A stretch of DNA of 10,884 nucleotides, from contig JAOXRV010000403.1 in NCBI GenBank assembly GCA_025800435.1, positions 1 through 10,884 of the forward strand. The letters are read 5' to 3'. The stretch's first letter is position 1. The number at the start of each line of letters is the position of its first letter. The notes under the pieces are model-generated. The model made no database searches. It worked only from the letters and a program-made list of their open reading frames with translations, and was not told the origin of the DNA. This stretch comes from Cellvibrionaceae bacterium. GTDB taxonomy: Bacteria > Pseudomonadota > Gammaproteobacteria > Pseudomonadales > Cellvibrionaceae. Below, piece by piece: positions 1 through 6,704 of this stretch. Made by a program: the position numbers and the translations under genes.

Positions 1-218
1 AGCCACACCTCCGCATCAAAGCGATCTTTAAAACTGCTGGCATCGGCAATGCTGGCCTTAAGCCGGGCGCGCAATTCGGGGTCGAGATCTTTGCGCGATT
101 GATTGGCTTGGGCAGCATGGGAGAAAATGCTGCCAATTAATAGCAGCACTAAGGCCCGATAAAAAAAGCCACCGGGCTTGCAGGGGTGGCTTTTATGTTG
201 GCGATTGGCCCAATTCAT
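1..218 (-). CDS. Secreted protein, probable lytic transglycosylase (SLT type), 5' part only
   Basis: The gene runs off the left edge; only the first 72 codons are visible. The ATG at 218 lies six bases after the proS stop (TAA 227-225). The product begins with a basic, unusually long n-region (about 20 residues), a hydrophobic core (ALVLLLIGSIF) and an AxA-like site (AAQA, ending near residue 38), which is a Sec signal peptide. The mature start contains DPELRARLKASIADASSFKDRFDAEVWL. From memory, this resembles the N-terminus of the SLT-domain proteins that often sit beside proS in pseudomonads. The catalytic domain is outside the window, so the function is inferred from this similarity and from context. 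A terminator-like hairpin (161-194) lies inside codons 9-19. A GTG at 149 could start after that hairpin but would leave the signal peptide without a basic n-region. I am confident it is a real exported protein and less sure of the enzyme class. Confidence 0.6.
   Translation of the reverse strand, partial: MNWANRQHKSHPCKPGGFFYRALVLLLIGSIFSHAAQANQSRKDLDPELRARLKASIADASSFKDRFDAEVW
161..194 (-). terminator. Intrinsic terminator after proS
   Basis: Read on the minus strand, AAAAGCCACC (194-185) pairs perfectly with GGTGGCTTTT (173-164) across an 11-base loop, and the U-tract continues to position 161. A 10-bp stem with seven Ts is the classic rho-independent layout. It lies 31 bases after the proS stop, so it probably ends the proS transcript. 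It also falls inside the first codons of the next gene (start 218), so it may limit read-through into that gene. Confidence 0.7.
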
Positions 219-224
219 TATGGC

Positions 225-1964
225 TTACAGGCTGATGTTGCAACCGAGTTTGGCGGCCAGGAATTCTGCCAGCTCGCCCATGGCAATATCACTATTGCCT
301 TCGTCCCGGCGGCCTTTGTATTCCACACTATTATTGGCCAGGCCTTTATCGCCGATTACCAAGCGGTGGGGAATGCCCATTAGCTCGGTATTGGCCAACA
401 TAACGCCCAGGCGGGCCTTGGCTTCGTCCATAAACAACACATCCACACCGGCTTGAGTGAGTTGTTGGTAGAGCTGTTCACACTGCTCGGCCACCGCCTC
501 GGATTTGTGCATATTGATGGGCACCAAAGCCAGTTGGAAGGGGGCGATACTGTCGGGCCAGATAATGCCGTTGGCATCGTGGTTTTGTTCGATGGCCGAG
601 GCCACAATACGGGTTACGCCGATACCGTAGCAGCCCATGCTCATCACCACATCTTTGCCGTTTTCATCCAGCACTGAGGCGTTCATGGCCTTGGAGTATT
701 TATTGCCCAGTTGGAAAATATGGCCCACTTCAATACCGCGTTTAATTTCCAGCTGGCCCTGGCCACAGGGGCTTGGATCACCGGCGACGACATTGCGAAT
801 ATCTTCTACTCGGCCCAGGGCCACATCGCGTTCCCAGTTGGCGCCGGTGTAGTGGTAGTCATCTTCATTGGCGCCACAGATAAAATCGGCCAAATGGGCA
901 GCACTGCGGTCAATAATGGTATCGATGGCCAGGCCAATAGGACCGAGTGAACCGACTCCAGCACCCAGTTCGGTTTTAATGCGTTGTTCAGGGGCAAACT
1001 CAAGTGGGTTGGCCACACCGGCGAGTTTTTCCGCTTTAATATCGTTAAGCTCGTGGTCGCCGCGCAGTACCAGGGCCACTAAGGGGGCCTTTTCGTTCTC
1101 TTCTGACTCGCCCAGTACAATTAGGGTTTTTACACTTTGGCTCGGCTCGGCTTTGAGAAAGCTGGAGATGTCGGCAATGGTTTTCTGGCCCGGGGTGTGC
1201 ACTTTTTCCAGCGCGCCACTGGCGGTGGGGCGCTCATCGGCTGGGGCCAGGGCCTCAGCTTTCTCGACATTGGCGGCGTAGTCGCTGGCGTTGCTAAAGG
1301 CAATATCGTCTTCACCGCTGGCGGCCAATACATGGAACTCGTGGGAGTGGGCGCCGCCGATGGAGCCGGTATCCGCCAGCACCGGGCGGTAATCGAGACC
1401 GATGCGATCGAAGATATTGCAATAGGTGCTGTGCATTAAATCGTAAGTCTGCTGCAGCGACTCGGCATTGACATGGAAGGAGTAGGCATCTTTCATCACA
1501 AATTCGCGCGAGCGCATCACCCCAAAACGGGGGCGAATTTCATCGCGGAACTTGGTTTGAATTTGGTAAAAATTCGCCGGCAGCTGCTTGTATGAGCTGA
1601 TTTCGTTGCGAATCATATCGGTGATTACTTCTTCGTGGGTGGGGCCGAGGCAAAAGTCACGTCCGTGGCGGTCTTGCAGGCGCGCAAGCTCCGGCCCGTA
1701 TTCCTGCCAGCGGCCGGATTCCTGCCACAGCTCGGCGGGTTGCACCACCGGCATCATCACCTCTTGGGCGCCGGATTTATCCATTTCTTGGCGCACAATC
1801 GCCTCGACCTTTCGCAGTACCCTAAGGCCCAGGGGCAGCCAGGTGTAGAGGCCGGCGGCCAGCTTGCGGATCATGCCGGCGCGCAGCATCAGCTGGTGGC
1901 TGATAACCTCGGCATCGGCGGGGGTTTCTTTGAGGGTGGCAATCAAAAAACGGCTGGCGCGCAT
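225..1964 (-). CDS. proS: Prolyl-tRNA synthetase, bacterial type with editing domain
   Basis: Class II aminoacyl-tRNA synthetase that charges tRNA-Pro in the cytoplasm. The 579 residues are close to the usual bacterial length (E. coli about 572). The N-terminal catalytic part begins MRASRFLIATLKE. It has the PTHEE signature at about 108-112, motif 2 at about 139-163 (FRDEIRPRFG...REFVMKDAYSF) and motif 3 at about 444-463 (GCYGIGVTR). Between motifs 2 and 3 is the YbaK-like editing insertion (about 224-407). It includes Lys279 in SVKTLIV, at the same number as the editing lysine of the E. coli enzyme, and a GSLGP loop near 338, so hydrolysis of Ala-tRNA-Pro should be intact. The anticodon-binding domain fills the C-terminus. 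The start has a GAGAG-like ribosome site about 12 bases upstream. It is divergent from the HIT gene and is followed by an intrinsic terminator. Confidence 0.97.
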   Translation of the reverse strand: MRASRFLIATLKETPADAEVISHQLMLRAGMIRKLAAGLYTWLPLGLRVLRKVEAIVRQEMDKSGAQEVMMPVVQPAELWQESGRWQEYGPELARLQDRHGRDFCLGPTHEEVITDMIRNEISSYKQLPANFYQIQTKFRDEIRPRFGVMRSREFVMKDAYSFHVNAESLQQTYDLMHSTYCNIFDRIGLDYRPVLADTGSIGGAHSHEFHVLAASGEDDIAFSNASDYAANVEKAEALAPADERPTASGALEKVHTPGQKTIADISSFLKAEPSQSVKTLIVLGESEENEKAPLVALVLRGDHELNDIKAEKLAGVANPLEFAPEQRIKTELGAGVGSLGPIGLAIDTIIDRSAAHLADFICGANEDDYHYTGANWERDVALGRVEDIRNVVAGDPSPCGQGQLEIKRGIEVGHIFQLGNKYSKAMNASVLDENGKDVVMSMGCYGIGVTRIVASAIEQNHDANGIIWPDSIAPFQLALVPINMHKSEAVAEQCEQLYQQLTQAGVDVLFMDEAKARLGVMLANTELMGIPHRLVIGDKGLANNSVEYKGRRDEGNSDIAMGELAEFLAAKLGCNISL

Positions 1965-2020
1965 AGTGGTCTAACTCTCGTCTGGCTAGCTTGCAAATCT
2001 AGGGTCTTTAGGAGTAGGGT

Positions 2021-2049
2021 ATTTTACGGCCCCACTAGGCGGCGGTCTA
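2021..2049 (-). promoter_or_regulatory. Candidate sigma70 promoter for proS
   Basis: On the minus strand TAGACC (2049-2044, 4 of 6 to TTGACA) is followed after 17 bases by TAAAAT (2026-2021, 5 of 6 to TATAAT). A start near 2014 would give a leader of about 50 bases before proS. The call rests on consensus match and position only. The rest of the proS/HIT intergenic region (1965-2126) holds no clear promoter for the HIT gene. Confidence 0.35.
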
Positions 2050-2126
2050 TGCCGTTTTATTCGTCTTAGCTTGGTATTTGGGCCGGTTTGACCGGGCCTG
2101 CTTAAAAAATGAACGAGAATAGTACT

Positions 2127-2591
2127 ATGGATGAAACCATGGACACCCAGCAATTTGAGCTGGATCCCCTATTGGCGGACACCACTGAGGTGGTGGGGCA
2201 CTTCCCCCTGTGCCTGGTTTTGCTGAGCAAAGATGCCAATTACCCCTGGTGCCTGTTGGTGCCCAAGCGTGCGGCGGTGACCGAATTACACCACTTGAGC
2301 GAGCTGGACCGGCTGCAATACGCCAAGGAATCGGGTTATTTATCCGAGGCCATGGTGGCCTTGTTTGCCCCGGATAAAATGAATATCGCCGCCCTTGGCA
2401 ACCAGGTGCCGCAGTTGCATATTCACCACGTGGCGCGTTTTAAAGACGATGCTGCCTGGCCCAATCCAATCTGGGGGGCGGTGCCGGCGACAGAGTATAC
2501 AGCGGAAGACTTTGATTCCAGGCGCTCGCGCCTGCGCAGTGCCTTGGCATGCGACTTTTTCACCGCGGCGGATGATATTAACTTGAGTTAG
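2127..2591 (+). CDS. HIT-domain protein (histidine triad nucleotide hydrolase/transferase family)
   Basis: Small cytoplasmic protein of the histidine-triad superfamily, whose members act on the alpha-phosphate of nucleotides. The exact substrate of this subgroup is not known to me. The body has PWCLLVPKR, the conserved KMNIAALGNQVPQLHIHHVARF segment and WPNPIWG. The triad is H98-x-H100-H101 rather than strict HxHxH; H100 would be the nucleophile. From memory, this QLHVHH form is the usual pseudomonad version. I prefer the ATG at 2127 because GAGA (2115-2118) sits eight bases upstream. An in-frame ATG at 2109 would add six residues but lacks a ribosome site, and an ATG at 2139 is also possible. 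The chosen start gives 154 aa. The gene is divergent from proS and converges with the TerB-like gene. Confidence 0.88.
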   Translation: MDETMDTQQFELDPLLADTTEVVGHFPLCLVLLSKDANYPWCLLVPKRAAVTELHHLSELDRLQYAKESGYLSEAMVALFAPDKMNIAALGNQVPQLHIHHVARFKDDAAWPNPIWGAVPATEYTAEDFDSRRSRLRSALACDFFTAADDINLS

Positions 2592-2651
2592 GGGGCGGGT
2601 TTAGGCTTTACACGCACAGGTAGTGGTGAGTGTTACTGACCCGGTTACGTC

Positions 2652-2685
2652 ATCCCCGTGAAAACGGTGATCTATCGGCTTTTTT
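2652..2685 (+). other. GAAA-loop hairpin and T-run between convergent genes, possible weak terminator
   Basis: CCGT-GAAA-ACGG (2656-2667) forms a tetraloop hairpin. Three more pairs, ATC/GAT (2652-2654 with 2669-2671), add to it beyond one mismatch. A run of six Ts starts at 2680, eight bases after the stem. The gap between stem and T-run makes this an imperfect intrinsic terminator for the HIT gene. Nothing else is seen in the 106 bases between the two convergent genes. Confidence 0.3.
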
Positions 2686-2697
2686 CAGAGTTTGCTG

Positions 2698-3144
2698 TTA
2701 AAGCTCTTGCTTGGCCCGGGTTTTGGCCAAAATAAAATCGCTGTGGGACAGGTGGATAAGCTCGGCGATTTTGCGAATCATATACTCTTCGTATTTATCC
2801 AAATTGCCATCGGCATAGGCAATTAGCCACATATACTGAACCAGGTCGCGCTTTTGGATGGGACTGTAGTGCTGATTTAGCAGCGAGGTAAATTGGTGCA
2901 GCGAGGTGGCGTCGTGCTGCTCGGCCTTGGCCTGCTCGATAATCTGGTCGAGCTGGGGCTGGCTGATGCCCATGCGCTGTTTTAATATGCCCTCCAGGGT
3001 GCCCAGCTCGTCCTCGCAAAAATGCTCGTCGGAAACGGCAATCTCGATTAACAGCGCAGCGGCCGCCAAATCCACGGCCTGTTCCGCTGAGCTGGCCTCG
3101 CTGTTGGCGGGTGTTTCAAATAACTGACGAAAAAAATCGAACAT
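2698..3144 (-). CDS. TerB-like (tellurite resistance TerB family) helical protein
   Basis: 148-residue, mostly helical cytoplasmic protein with the two-part TerB pattern. The first acidic block is at about 36-54 (AVSDEHFCEDELGTL) and the second at about 108-130 (IAYADGNLDKYEEYMIRKIAELI), followed by HLSHSDFI. In TerB-fold proteins the clustered acidic residues (here D39, E40, D112, E119, E120) are associated with metal binding. Stand-alone members outside ter operons have no settled role, so I do not infer tellurite resistance. AAGAGA lies about eight bases before the ATG. The gene follows the transaldolase stop by 25 bases on the same strand, so co-transcription is likely. The gap carries part of an 11-bp tandem repeat. 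Confidence 0.85.
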   Translation of the reverse strand: MFDFFRQLFETPANSEASSAEQAVDLAAAALLIEIAVSDEHFCEDELGTLEGILKQRMGISQPQLDQIIEQAKAEQHDATSLHQFTSLLNQHYSPIQKRDLVQYMWLIAYADGNLDKYEEYMIRKIAELIHLSHSDFILAKTRAKQEL

Positions 3145-3160
3145 AAAGGTTTCTCTTTAT

Positions 3161-3189
3161 AGCTGGCTTTTAGCTGGCTTTTAGCTGCC
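3161..3189. repeat. 11-bp tandem repeat spanning the transaldolase stop codon
   Basis: AGCTGGCTTTT occurs at 3161-3171 and again at 3172-3182, followed by a partial third unit AGCTGCC (3183-3189). The transaldolase stop (3172-3170) sits at the unit boundary. It looks like slippage duplication that added sequence between the two genes. Confidence 0.6.
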
Positions 3190-4111
3190 CTAATAACTGC
3201 TCCAGCTTTTCCTGGTCGGCAATAAAGTTGCGAATGCCTTCGGCCAGTTTCTCTGTGGCCATGGCATCTTGGTTGTGGGCAAAGCGAAATTCGGCCTCGC
3301 TCAAGGGGGCGGGCTTGGGCTCGGGCTTAAAGGCTTTGGCATCTAAGCGCTGGGGCAGTTCCCCAGTGTCGGCGGCTAATTGTTGCAGTAATTGAGGGCT
3401 AATAGTCAGCCGGTCGCAGCCGGCCAGGCCTTCAATTTCGCCAGTATTGCGAAAGCTCGCACCCATCACGATAGTGTCATAGCCGTGGCGTTTATAGTGT
3501 TCAAAGATGCGTTTAACCGAGAGTACGCCGGGGTCGTTGTCAGCCGTATAGCTCTGGCTGGGCTTGGCGTTTTTATGCCAATCCAGAATTCGGCCCACAA
3601 AGGGCGAGATTAAGGTAACCCCCGCATCGGCCGAGGCCTGGGCCTGGGCAAAGCTAAACAGCAGGGTTAGGTTGCAGTTGATTCCCTCTGTCTCCAGGGT
3701 TTTAGCGGCTTGAACACCTTCCCAGGTGGCGGCAATTTTAATTAACACCCGCTCGCGCGTGACACCGGCCTGCTCATACAAGCCGATAAGCTGGCGCGCC
3801 TTGGCAATGGTTGCCTCGCGGTCGAAGGATAGGCGCGCATCCACCTCGGTCGAAATGCGGCCGGGAATAATCTTTAGAATCTCAAGCCCCAGGCGCACCG
3901 CCAATTGGTCGGCGGCATCTTGGGGCTTGTCGCTGGCGGCGACGACTTCGCGAATCAGGGCCTGGTACTGATCCATCTGTGCGGCCTTATACACCAGGGA
4001 GGGGTTGGTGGTGGCATCCAGTGGCTGGTAGCGGCCAATGGCTTCGATATCGCCGGTATCGGCGACCACATCGGTGATCTGTTTTAACTGCGCGAGTTTG
4101 CTCTGGCCCAT
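3170..4111 (-). CDS. tal: Transaldolase (TalB type)
   Basis: Pentose-phosphate enzyme that moves a dihydroxyacetone unit from sedoheptulose 7-phosphate to glyceraldehyde 3-phosphate through a Schiff base on lysine. It closely follows E. coli TalB: VVADTGD (D18), QPLDATTNPSL (about 29-39), STEVDARLSFD (E89), the catalytic K125 in RVLIKIAATWEG, then GINCNLTLLFSFAQA, ISPFVGRILDWHK and MGASFRN. I set the start at 4111, not at the upstream in-frame 4180. A strong GGAGG lies seven bases before this ATG, the 313-aa product matches the family (E. coli 317), and the extra 23 residues resemble no transaldolase. The TerB-like gene follows 25 bases downstream. A gap of about 197 bases separates it from dusA upstream, so it probably has its own promoter. 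Confidence 0.96.
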   Translation of the reverse strand: MGQSKLAQLKQITDVVADTGDIEAIGRYQPLDATTNPSLVYKAAQMDQYQALIREVVAASDKPQDAADQLAVRLGLEILKIIPGRISTEVDARLSFDREATIAKARQLIGLYEQAGVTRERVLIKIAATWEGVQAAKTLETEGINCNLTLLFSFAQAQASADAGVTLISPFVGRILDWHKNAKPSQSYTADNDPGVLSVKRIFEHYKRHGYDTIVMGASFRNTGEIEGLAGCDRLTISPQLLQQLAADTGELPQRLDAKAFKPEPKPAPLSEAEFRFAHNQDAMATEKLAEGIRNFIADQEKLEQLLGQLKAS

Positions 4112-4254
4112 GACCGGCCCTCCTAAATCCGTTGAGGGCTGGATACTACCACAGCTTGGCGGCCTTATGGGGTGTACCACACCGGGGAGCTGTAGGCCCG
4201 CTCTTGAATAATACTATTGTCTGCATTCAACGGCCGTTTCAGGGTCATGGCGTT

Positions 4255-4272
4255 CTGCGCCGAGTGGCGCAG
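4255..4272. repeat. Perfect 7-bp inverted repeat in the dusA-tal gap
   Basis: CTGCGCC (4255-4261) and GGCGCAG (4266-4272) form a GC-rich hairpin with a four-base loop. It lies about 37 bases after the dusA stop and has no T-tract on either strand. It could be an RNA structure stabilising the dusA 3' end or part of a factor-dependent terminator. Nothing else is convincing in the 197 bases between dusA and tal. TGGTAGTAT near 4143-4151, read on the minus strand, could be an extended -10 for tal but lacks a -35. Confidence 0.4.
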
Positions 4273-4308
4273 GCTGGGCAGCTGCGGTACCCACAAAGGC
4301 CCAGTACA

Positions 4309-5292
4309 CTAGCATTGAATAAAATTTAAGGCCTGTTGCAGCACCTCTATACCGGCATCGGCGCGGCTGGCGTTTTCGCTAATATGGCGGCGAAAGGCCC
4401 GAGCCCCAGCTTGGCCCTGAAATAGGCCGAGTACATGGCGGCTCATATAATGTAAACGCTGCCCTTGGGCCAACTGCGTTTCGGTGTAAGCCATATACTG
4501 TTTAAAAATTTCGCAGCGGCTGGCGATAGGGTGCTTATCGTTGTACAAGCGCTTGTCTACTTCGGCCAATAAATAGGGGTTACTATAGGCTTCGCGCCCT
4601 ATCATTACGCCATCTACTTGTTGCAGTTGCTGCTCGCAATCGTCTAAAGATTTAAGGCCACCGTTAATAATAATCTCCAGCTCGGGGTAGTCCTGCTTTA
4701 GCTGATGCACCAAGGGGTAGCGCAGCGGTGGCACCTCGCGGTTCTGTTTGGGGCTTAAACCCTGCAGCCAGGCCTTGCGAGCGTGCACAATAAAGGTATT
4801 GCAACCGGTGGCGGCCACCGCCTCCACAAAGCGACACATATCGGCGTAGTCTTCCATATCGTCAATACCGATGCGGTGCTTAATGGTGACATCGATATCA
4901 CAGCTGTCTTGCATGGCTTTAATGCAGTCGGCCACCAGCTGGGGCTCGGCCATTAAAATTGCACCGATCTTACCCTCTTGCACCCGGTCGCTGGGGCAGC
5001 CGCAATTAAGGTTAACTTCATCGTAGCCCCAATCCTCAGCCAGTTTAGCGCAGGCCCCCAAGGCAGCCGGGTCAGAGCCACCCAATTGCAGAGCTATGGG
5101 ATGCTCAGCCTGGTTAAAGCCCAAATATCGTTCTAATTGCTTATTATTTAACAGCGCCCCGGTGGTCACCATCTCGCTATACACCACCGCATGGCGGCTG
5201 ATCAGGCGCCACAGGTAACGGCAGTGGCGGTCGGACCAGTCCATCATGGGGGCTAGGGTAAAGCGTCTGTAAATTTTTGTAGAAACTTTCAT
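4309..5292 (-). CDS. dusA: tRNA-dihydrouridine synthase A
   Basis: FMN-dependent, NADPH-using enzyme that reduces uridines in the tRNA D-loop (U20/U20a for DusA). The 327 residues fit the family. A TIM-barrel start (FTLAPMMDWSDRHCRY, about 11-26) is followed by YSEMVTTGALL, ALQLGGSDP and the active-site loop NLNCGCPSDRVQEGKIG, with catalytic C99 in GCP. Then come TIKHRIGIDD (about 145), FIVHARKAWLQGLSPKQNRE, INGG and VMIGREAYSNP for FMN phosphate binding. A second cysteine, C97, replaces the more usual valine next to the catalytic one. There is no strong ribosome site before the ATG at 5292. A good sigma70 promoter (5341-5370) is 48 bases upstream. Repeat A of the direct-repeat pair begins exactly at the dusA start codon. 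Confidence 0.96.
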   Translation of the reverse strand: MKVSTKIYRRFTLAPMMDWSDRHCRYLWRLISRHAVVYSEMVTTGALLNNKQLERYLGFNQAEHPIALQLGGSDPAALGACAKLAEDWGYDEVNLNCGCPSDRVQEGKIGAILMAEPQLVADCIKAMQDSCDIDVTIKHRIGIDDMEDYADMCRFVEAVAATGCNTFIVHARKAWLQGLSPKQNREVPPLRYPLVHQLKQDYPELEIIINGGLKSLDDCEQQLQQVDGVMIGREAYSNPYLLAEVDKRLYNDKHPIASRCEIFKQYMAYTETQLAQGQRLHYMSRHVLGLFQGQAGARAFRRHISENASRADAGIEVLQQALNFIQC

Positions 5293-5453
5293 TAAATCAA
5301 TCGGTTATAAATATCTATCTAGGGGTTGTCGATCCTGTTCATTATAGGAACGAGTAGTAAGGCCAGCCAAATAAAGTCTTTTAAAACAAATGTTTACCTG
5401 TGTGCATTTTACCTGAAGTTAATAATTGATGAGTGTTTTTTATGATGAGGTGC
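5291..5453. repeat. Direct repeat A, left flank of the Fic module (dusA upstream region)
   Basis: This stretch matches 6781-6943 in the same orientation, offset by 1490 bases. ATTAAATCAATCGGTTA is identical in both (5291-5307 and 6781-6797). A second block, 5383-5445 against 6873-6935, aligns without gaps at about 46 of 63 positions and includes AAAACAAATGTTTA and a run ending GTTTTTTATG. The middle is only loosely similar and needs a 2-base shift. This copy contains the dusA promoter; copy B does not keep it. Confidence 0.75.
5341..5370 (-). promoter_or_regulatory. Candidate sigma70 promoter for dusA
   Basis: On the minus strand TTGGCT (5370-5365) is followed after 18 bases by a perfect TATAAT (5346-5341). 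Transcription from about 5334 would give a leader of roughly 40 bases before the dusA ATG. It lies in the poorly conserved middle of repeat A. Confidence 0.55.
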
Positions 5454-5596
5454 AACCAAGTGCTACCAGCATTTTGCTTGCACCGAGTGCCAGAAGCAGT
5501 ATGGCGAGTGTCGTTAAACGCAACTTCATAGTGAGTATGATGGCGATTGGTATTTCTTTAGGGTATTACTGCCTACCCGATAAGGCTGGCGATAGA
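5454..5596. other. Non-coding stretch between repeat A and the Fic stop
   Basis: No supported gene is seen in the roughly 300 bases between dusA and the Fic stop. A plus-strand frame (from 5429 ATG, or 5426 TTG, to 5608) could encode about 60 residues with one hydrophobic stretch, but it resembles nothing known to me and lacks a good ribosome site. GGGTA-TTACTGCC-TACCC (5560-5577) could form a five-pair hairpin beyond the Fic stop, without a T-tract. Confidence 0.3.
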
Positions 5597-6199
5597 TTAA
5601 CCGTTTAATGAGGTACCAATACAGTGATCAAACAGAGCTGTCATAGGCCCATAATCACAACTTACGCCTGCTATATTGGCTGCAACCCACTCTTGTTGCG
5701 TAATACCTTCAAGATCAAATTCGAAACCTGCGTTAATAACGATATGCTCAAACAAAAGACGCTGGACACGACCATTACCCTCGCGAAAAGGGTGAACCAT
5801 ATTCAACTCAATATAGAACTCTGCGATGGCTGCAACGAAGGCATCTCGGTCATGGTGCTCGTAATTATCTTCATCGGCTAGCTGCTGAAATAATTTGTTG
5901 GCTTCAGGCATAATACGTTTACAGGTGCAAAAGCGTGTGGCGCCTTTGGACATATCAATACTGCGTAGTTCGCCTGCCCATGCATAGATATCCTCAAATA
6001 TCTGCCGATGAAGAGACCTGAAATAGTCTAGGTCGTAAGGGGGGAAATCGAACTCAATCTCTTCAACAGCTAGCTCAGTCAATTCGGCCTCGGCTTCGGC
6101 CAGTTCCTCATCTTCCTCAATGTTCAGGAGATTTTGAAGTACCTTACTACCGGGGTAGCAGTAGGGATCATCGCCGGTGCCGTATTTATCCAACGCCAT
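5597..6199 (-). CDS. fic: Fic family AMP-transferase, toxin of a class I Fic module
   Basis: 200-residue Fic/Doc-fold protein. The Fic motif is complete at 136-147, HPFREGNGRVQR, with catalytic H136, acidic E140, anion-hole glycines and R144/R147. It should therefore transfer AMP to a protein hydroxyl. The beginning (YGTGDDPYCYPGSKVLQNLLNI), LHRQIFEDIYAWAGELR (about 63-79) and the flap segment near 83-96 follow the E. coli Fic/YhfG and Pseudomonas Fic-1 type. Related FicT toxins (VbhT, Fic-1) AMPylate GyrB/ParE; that target is inferred here, not seen. No S/T-xxx-E-G/N inhibitory helix was found within the protein, as expected for class I, where inhibition comes from the partner. Its ATG begins one base after the upstream gene's stop, with no clear ribosome site, so translation is probably coupled. 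The stretch is more AT-rich than its neighbours. Confidence 0.93.
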   Translation of the reverse strand: MALDKYGTGDDPYCYPGSKVLQNLLNIEEDEELAEAEAELTELAVEEIEFDFPPYDLDYFRSLHRQIFEDIYAWAGELRSIDMSKGATRFCTCKRIMPEANKLFQQLADEDNYEHHDRDAFVAAIAEFYIELNMVHPFREGNGRVQRLLFEHIVINAGFEFDLEGITQQEWVAANIAGVSCDYGPMTALFDHCIGTSLNG

Positions 6200-6200
6200 G

Positions 6201-6668
6201 CTAACGAGCTAAACTCTGTTGGGGTTTGGTGTACTTCTTTTTTAAGGCCACGCGGCGTTCCGCACGATCCTCAGGACTGCGTGTTGAGGGTTGAGAGATT
6301 GGTGTATCAAAGCCCTCCAGCTTCAGGCTGTGACGGTAGTTATGTAGCTTAACCTCATTGGCATAGTATTTTTTATAACGGAGAGCGTTGTACTCAAAGG
6401 CCCTCTCTGTTTTATATATGTTCAGATCTAGAGCATAGGCTTTGCGGCGAATGGATTTACCGCTTTCAAAGGTTCCCCATGACTCAATTTGATAATAGCC
6501 GGTTTTTTTAGCACCGTGCCAGTAGATGCCTATATCGAGAAGGTCTTTAAGATATTTGATAGCGGTATTTACCCGTTGGGCAGAGATACCTGTTTCCTCA
6601 GTGATTTTAGGGCGGGTGGGCTTGTCCAATTGAACGAGGGCGGCGAGTACGGCCATTTCATAGTTCAT
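6201..6668 (-). CDS. Fic antitoxin: N-terminal DNA-binding domain with C-terminal YhfG-like inhibitory helix
   Basis: First gene of the Fic operon, 155 residues from the chosen start. Residues about 8-65 look like a winged-helix domain: MAVLAALVQL, PTRPKITEETGISAQRVNTAIKYLKDLL (helix-turn-helix), then a wing IGIYWHGAKKTGYYQIESWG. A basic linker follows. The C-terminal part, YANEVKLHNYRHSLKLEGFDTPI...SPEDRAERRVALKKKY, resembles the small YhfG/AntF antitoxins. It carries the Fic-inhibitory pattern S-xxx-E-G as SLKLEG (S114, E118, G119), whose glutamate blocks ATP positioning in the Fic active site. I chose ATG 6668 because GGAG lies nine bases upstream; ATG 6683 would add five residues. Neutralisation of Fic is strongly suggested by motif and gene order. 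Autoregulation through the palindrome at 6689-6704 is inferred. Confidence 0.8.
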   Translation of the reverse strand: MNYEMAVLAALVQLDKPTRPKITEETGISAQRVNTAIKYLKDLLDIGIYWHGAKKTGYYQIESWGTFESGKSIRRKAYALDLNIYKTERAFEYNALRYKKYYANEVKLHNYRHSLKLEGFDTPISQPSTRSPEDRAERRVALKKKYTKPQQSLAR

Positions 6669-6688
6669 GCCAAAGCACTCCATATAAG

Positions 6689-6704
6689 ATGCTTATATAA
6701 GCAT
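6689..6704. promoter_or_regulatory. Perfect 16-bp palindrome, likely operator of the Fic operon
   Basis: ATGCTTATATAAGCAT is its own reverse complement. It overlaps the last two bases of the -10 box and covers the predicted start of transcription, a standard autorepressor position. The core CTTATAT recurs just downstream, toward the antitoxin start. The DNA-binding domain of the first gene product is the natural candidate to bind it. Confidence 0.65.

Noticed and set aside
868..1281. Long plus-strand reading frames opposite proS (also near 1635-2069)
   Set aside because: They are antisense to strongly conserved ProS codons, have no ribosome site and encode compositionally odd proteins.
2070..2105. 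GC-rich dyad (GGCCGGTTTGACCGGGCC) upstream of the HIT gene
   Set aside because: The stem is only five perfect pairs with a three-base loop and a mismatch outside; it has no T-tract and no clear regulatory position.
4112..4180. Transaldolase starting at 4180 with 23 extra residues
   Set aside because: GGAGG seven bases before 4111 and alignment with TalB N-termini favour 4111; the extension reads through the ribosome site and resembles no transaldolase.
5224..5292. Integration of a phage or island into the 5' end of dusA, a known attachment hotspot
   Set aside because: There is no integrase in the window and no second copy of the dusA 5' coding sequence at the far side of the Fic module; the repeats lie upstream of the dusA coding region.
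5429..5608. Plus-strand small gene of about 60 residues with one hydrophobic segment
   Set aside because: No recognised similarity, weak ribosome site, and it runs into the 3' end of fic; kept only as part of the repeat discussion.
5624..5881. Plus-strand frame opposite fic
   Set aside because: It lies antisense to the conserved Fic motif and has no supporting signals.
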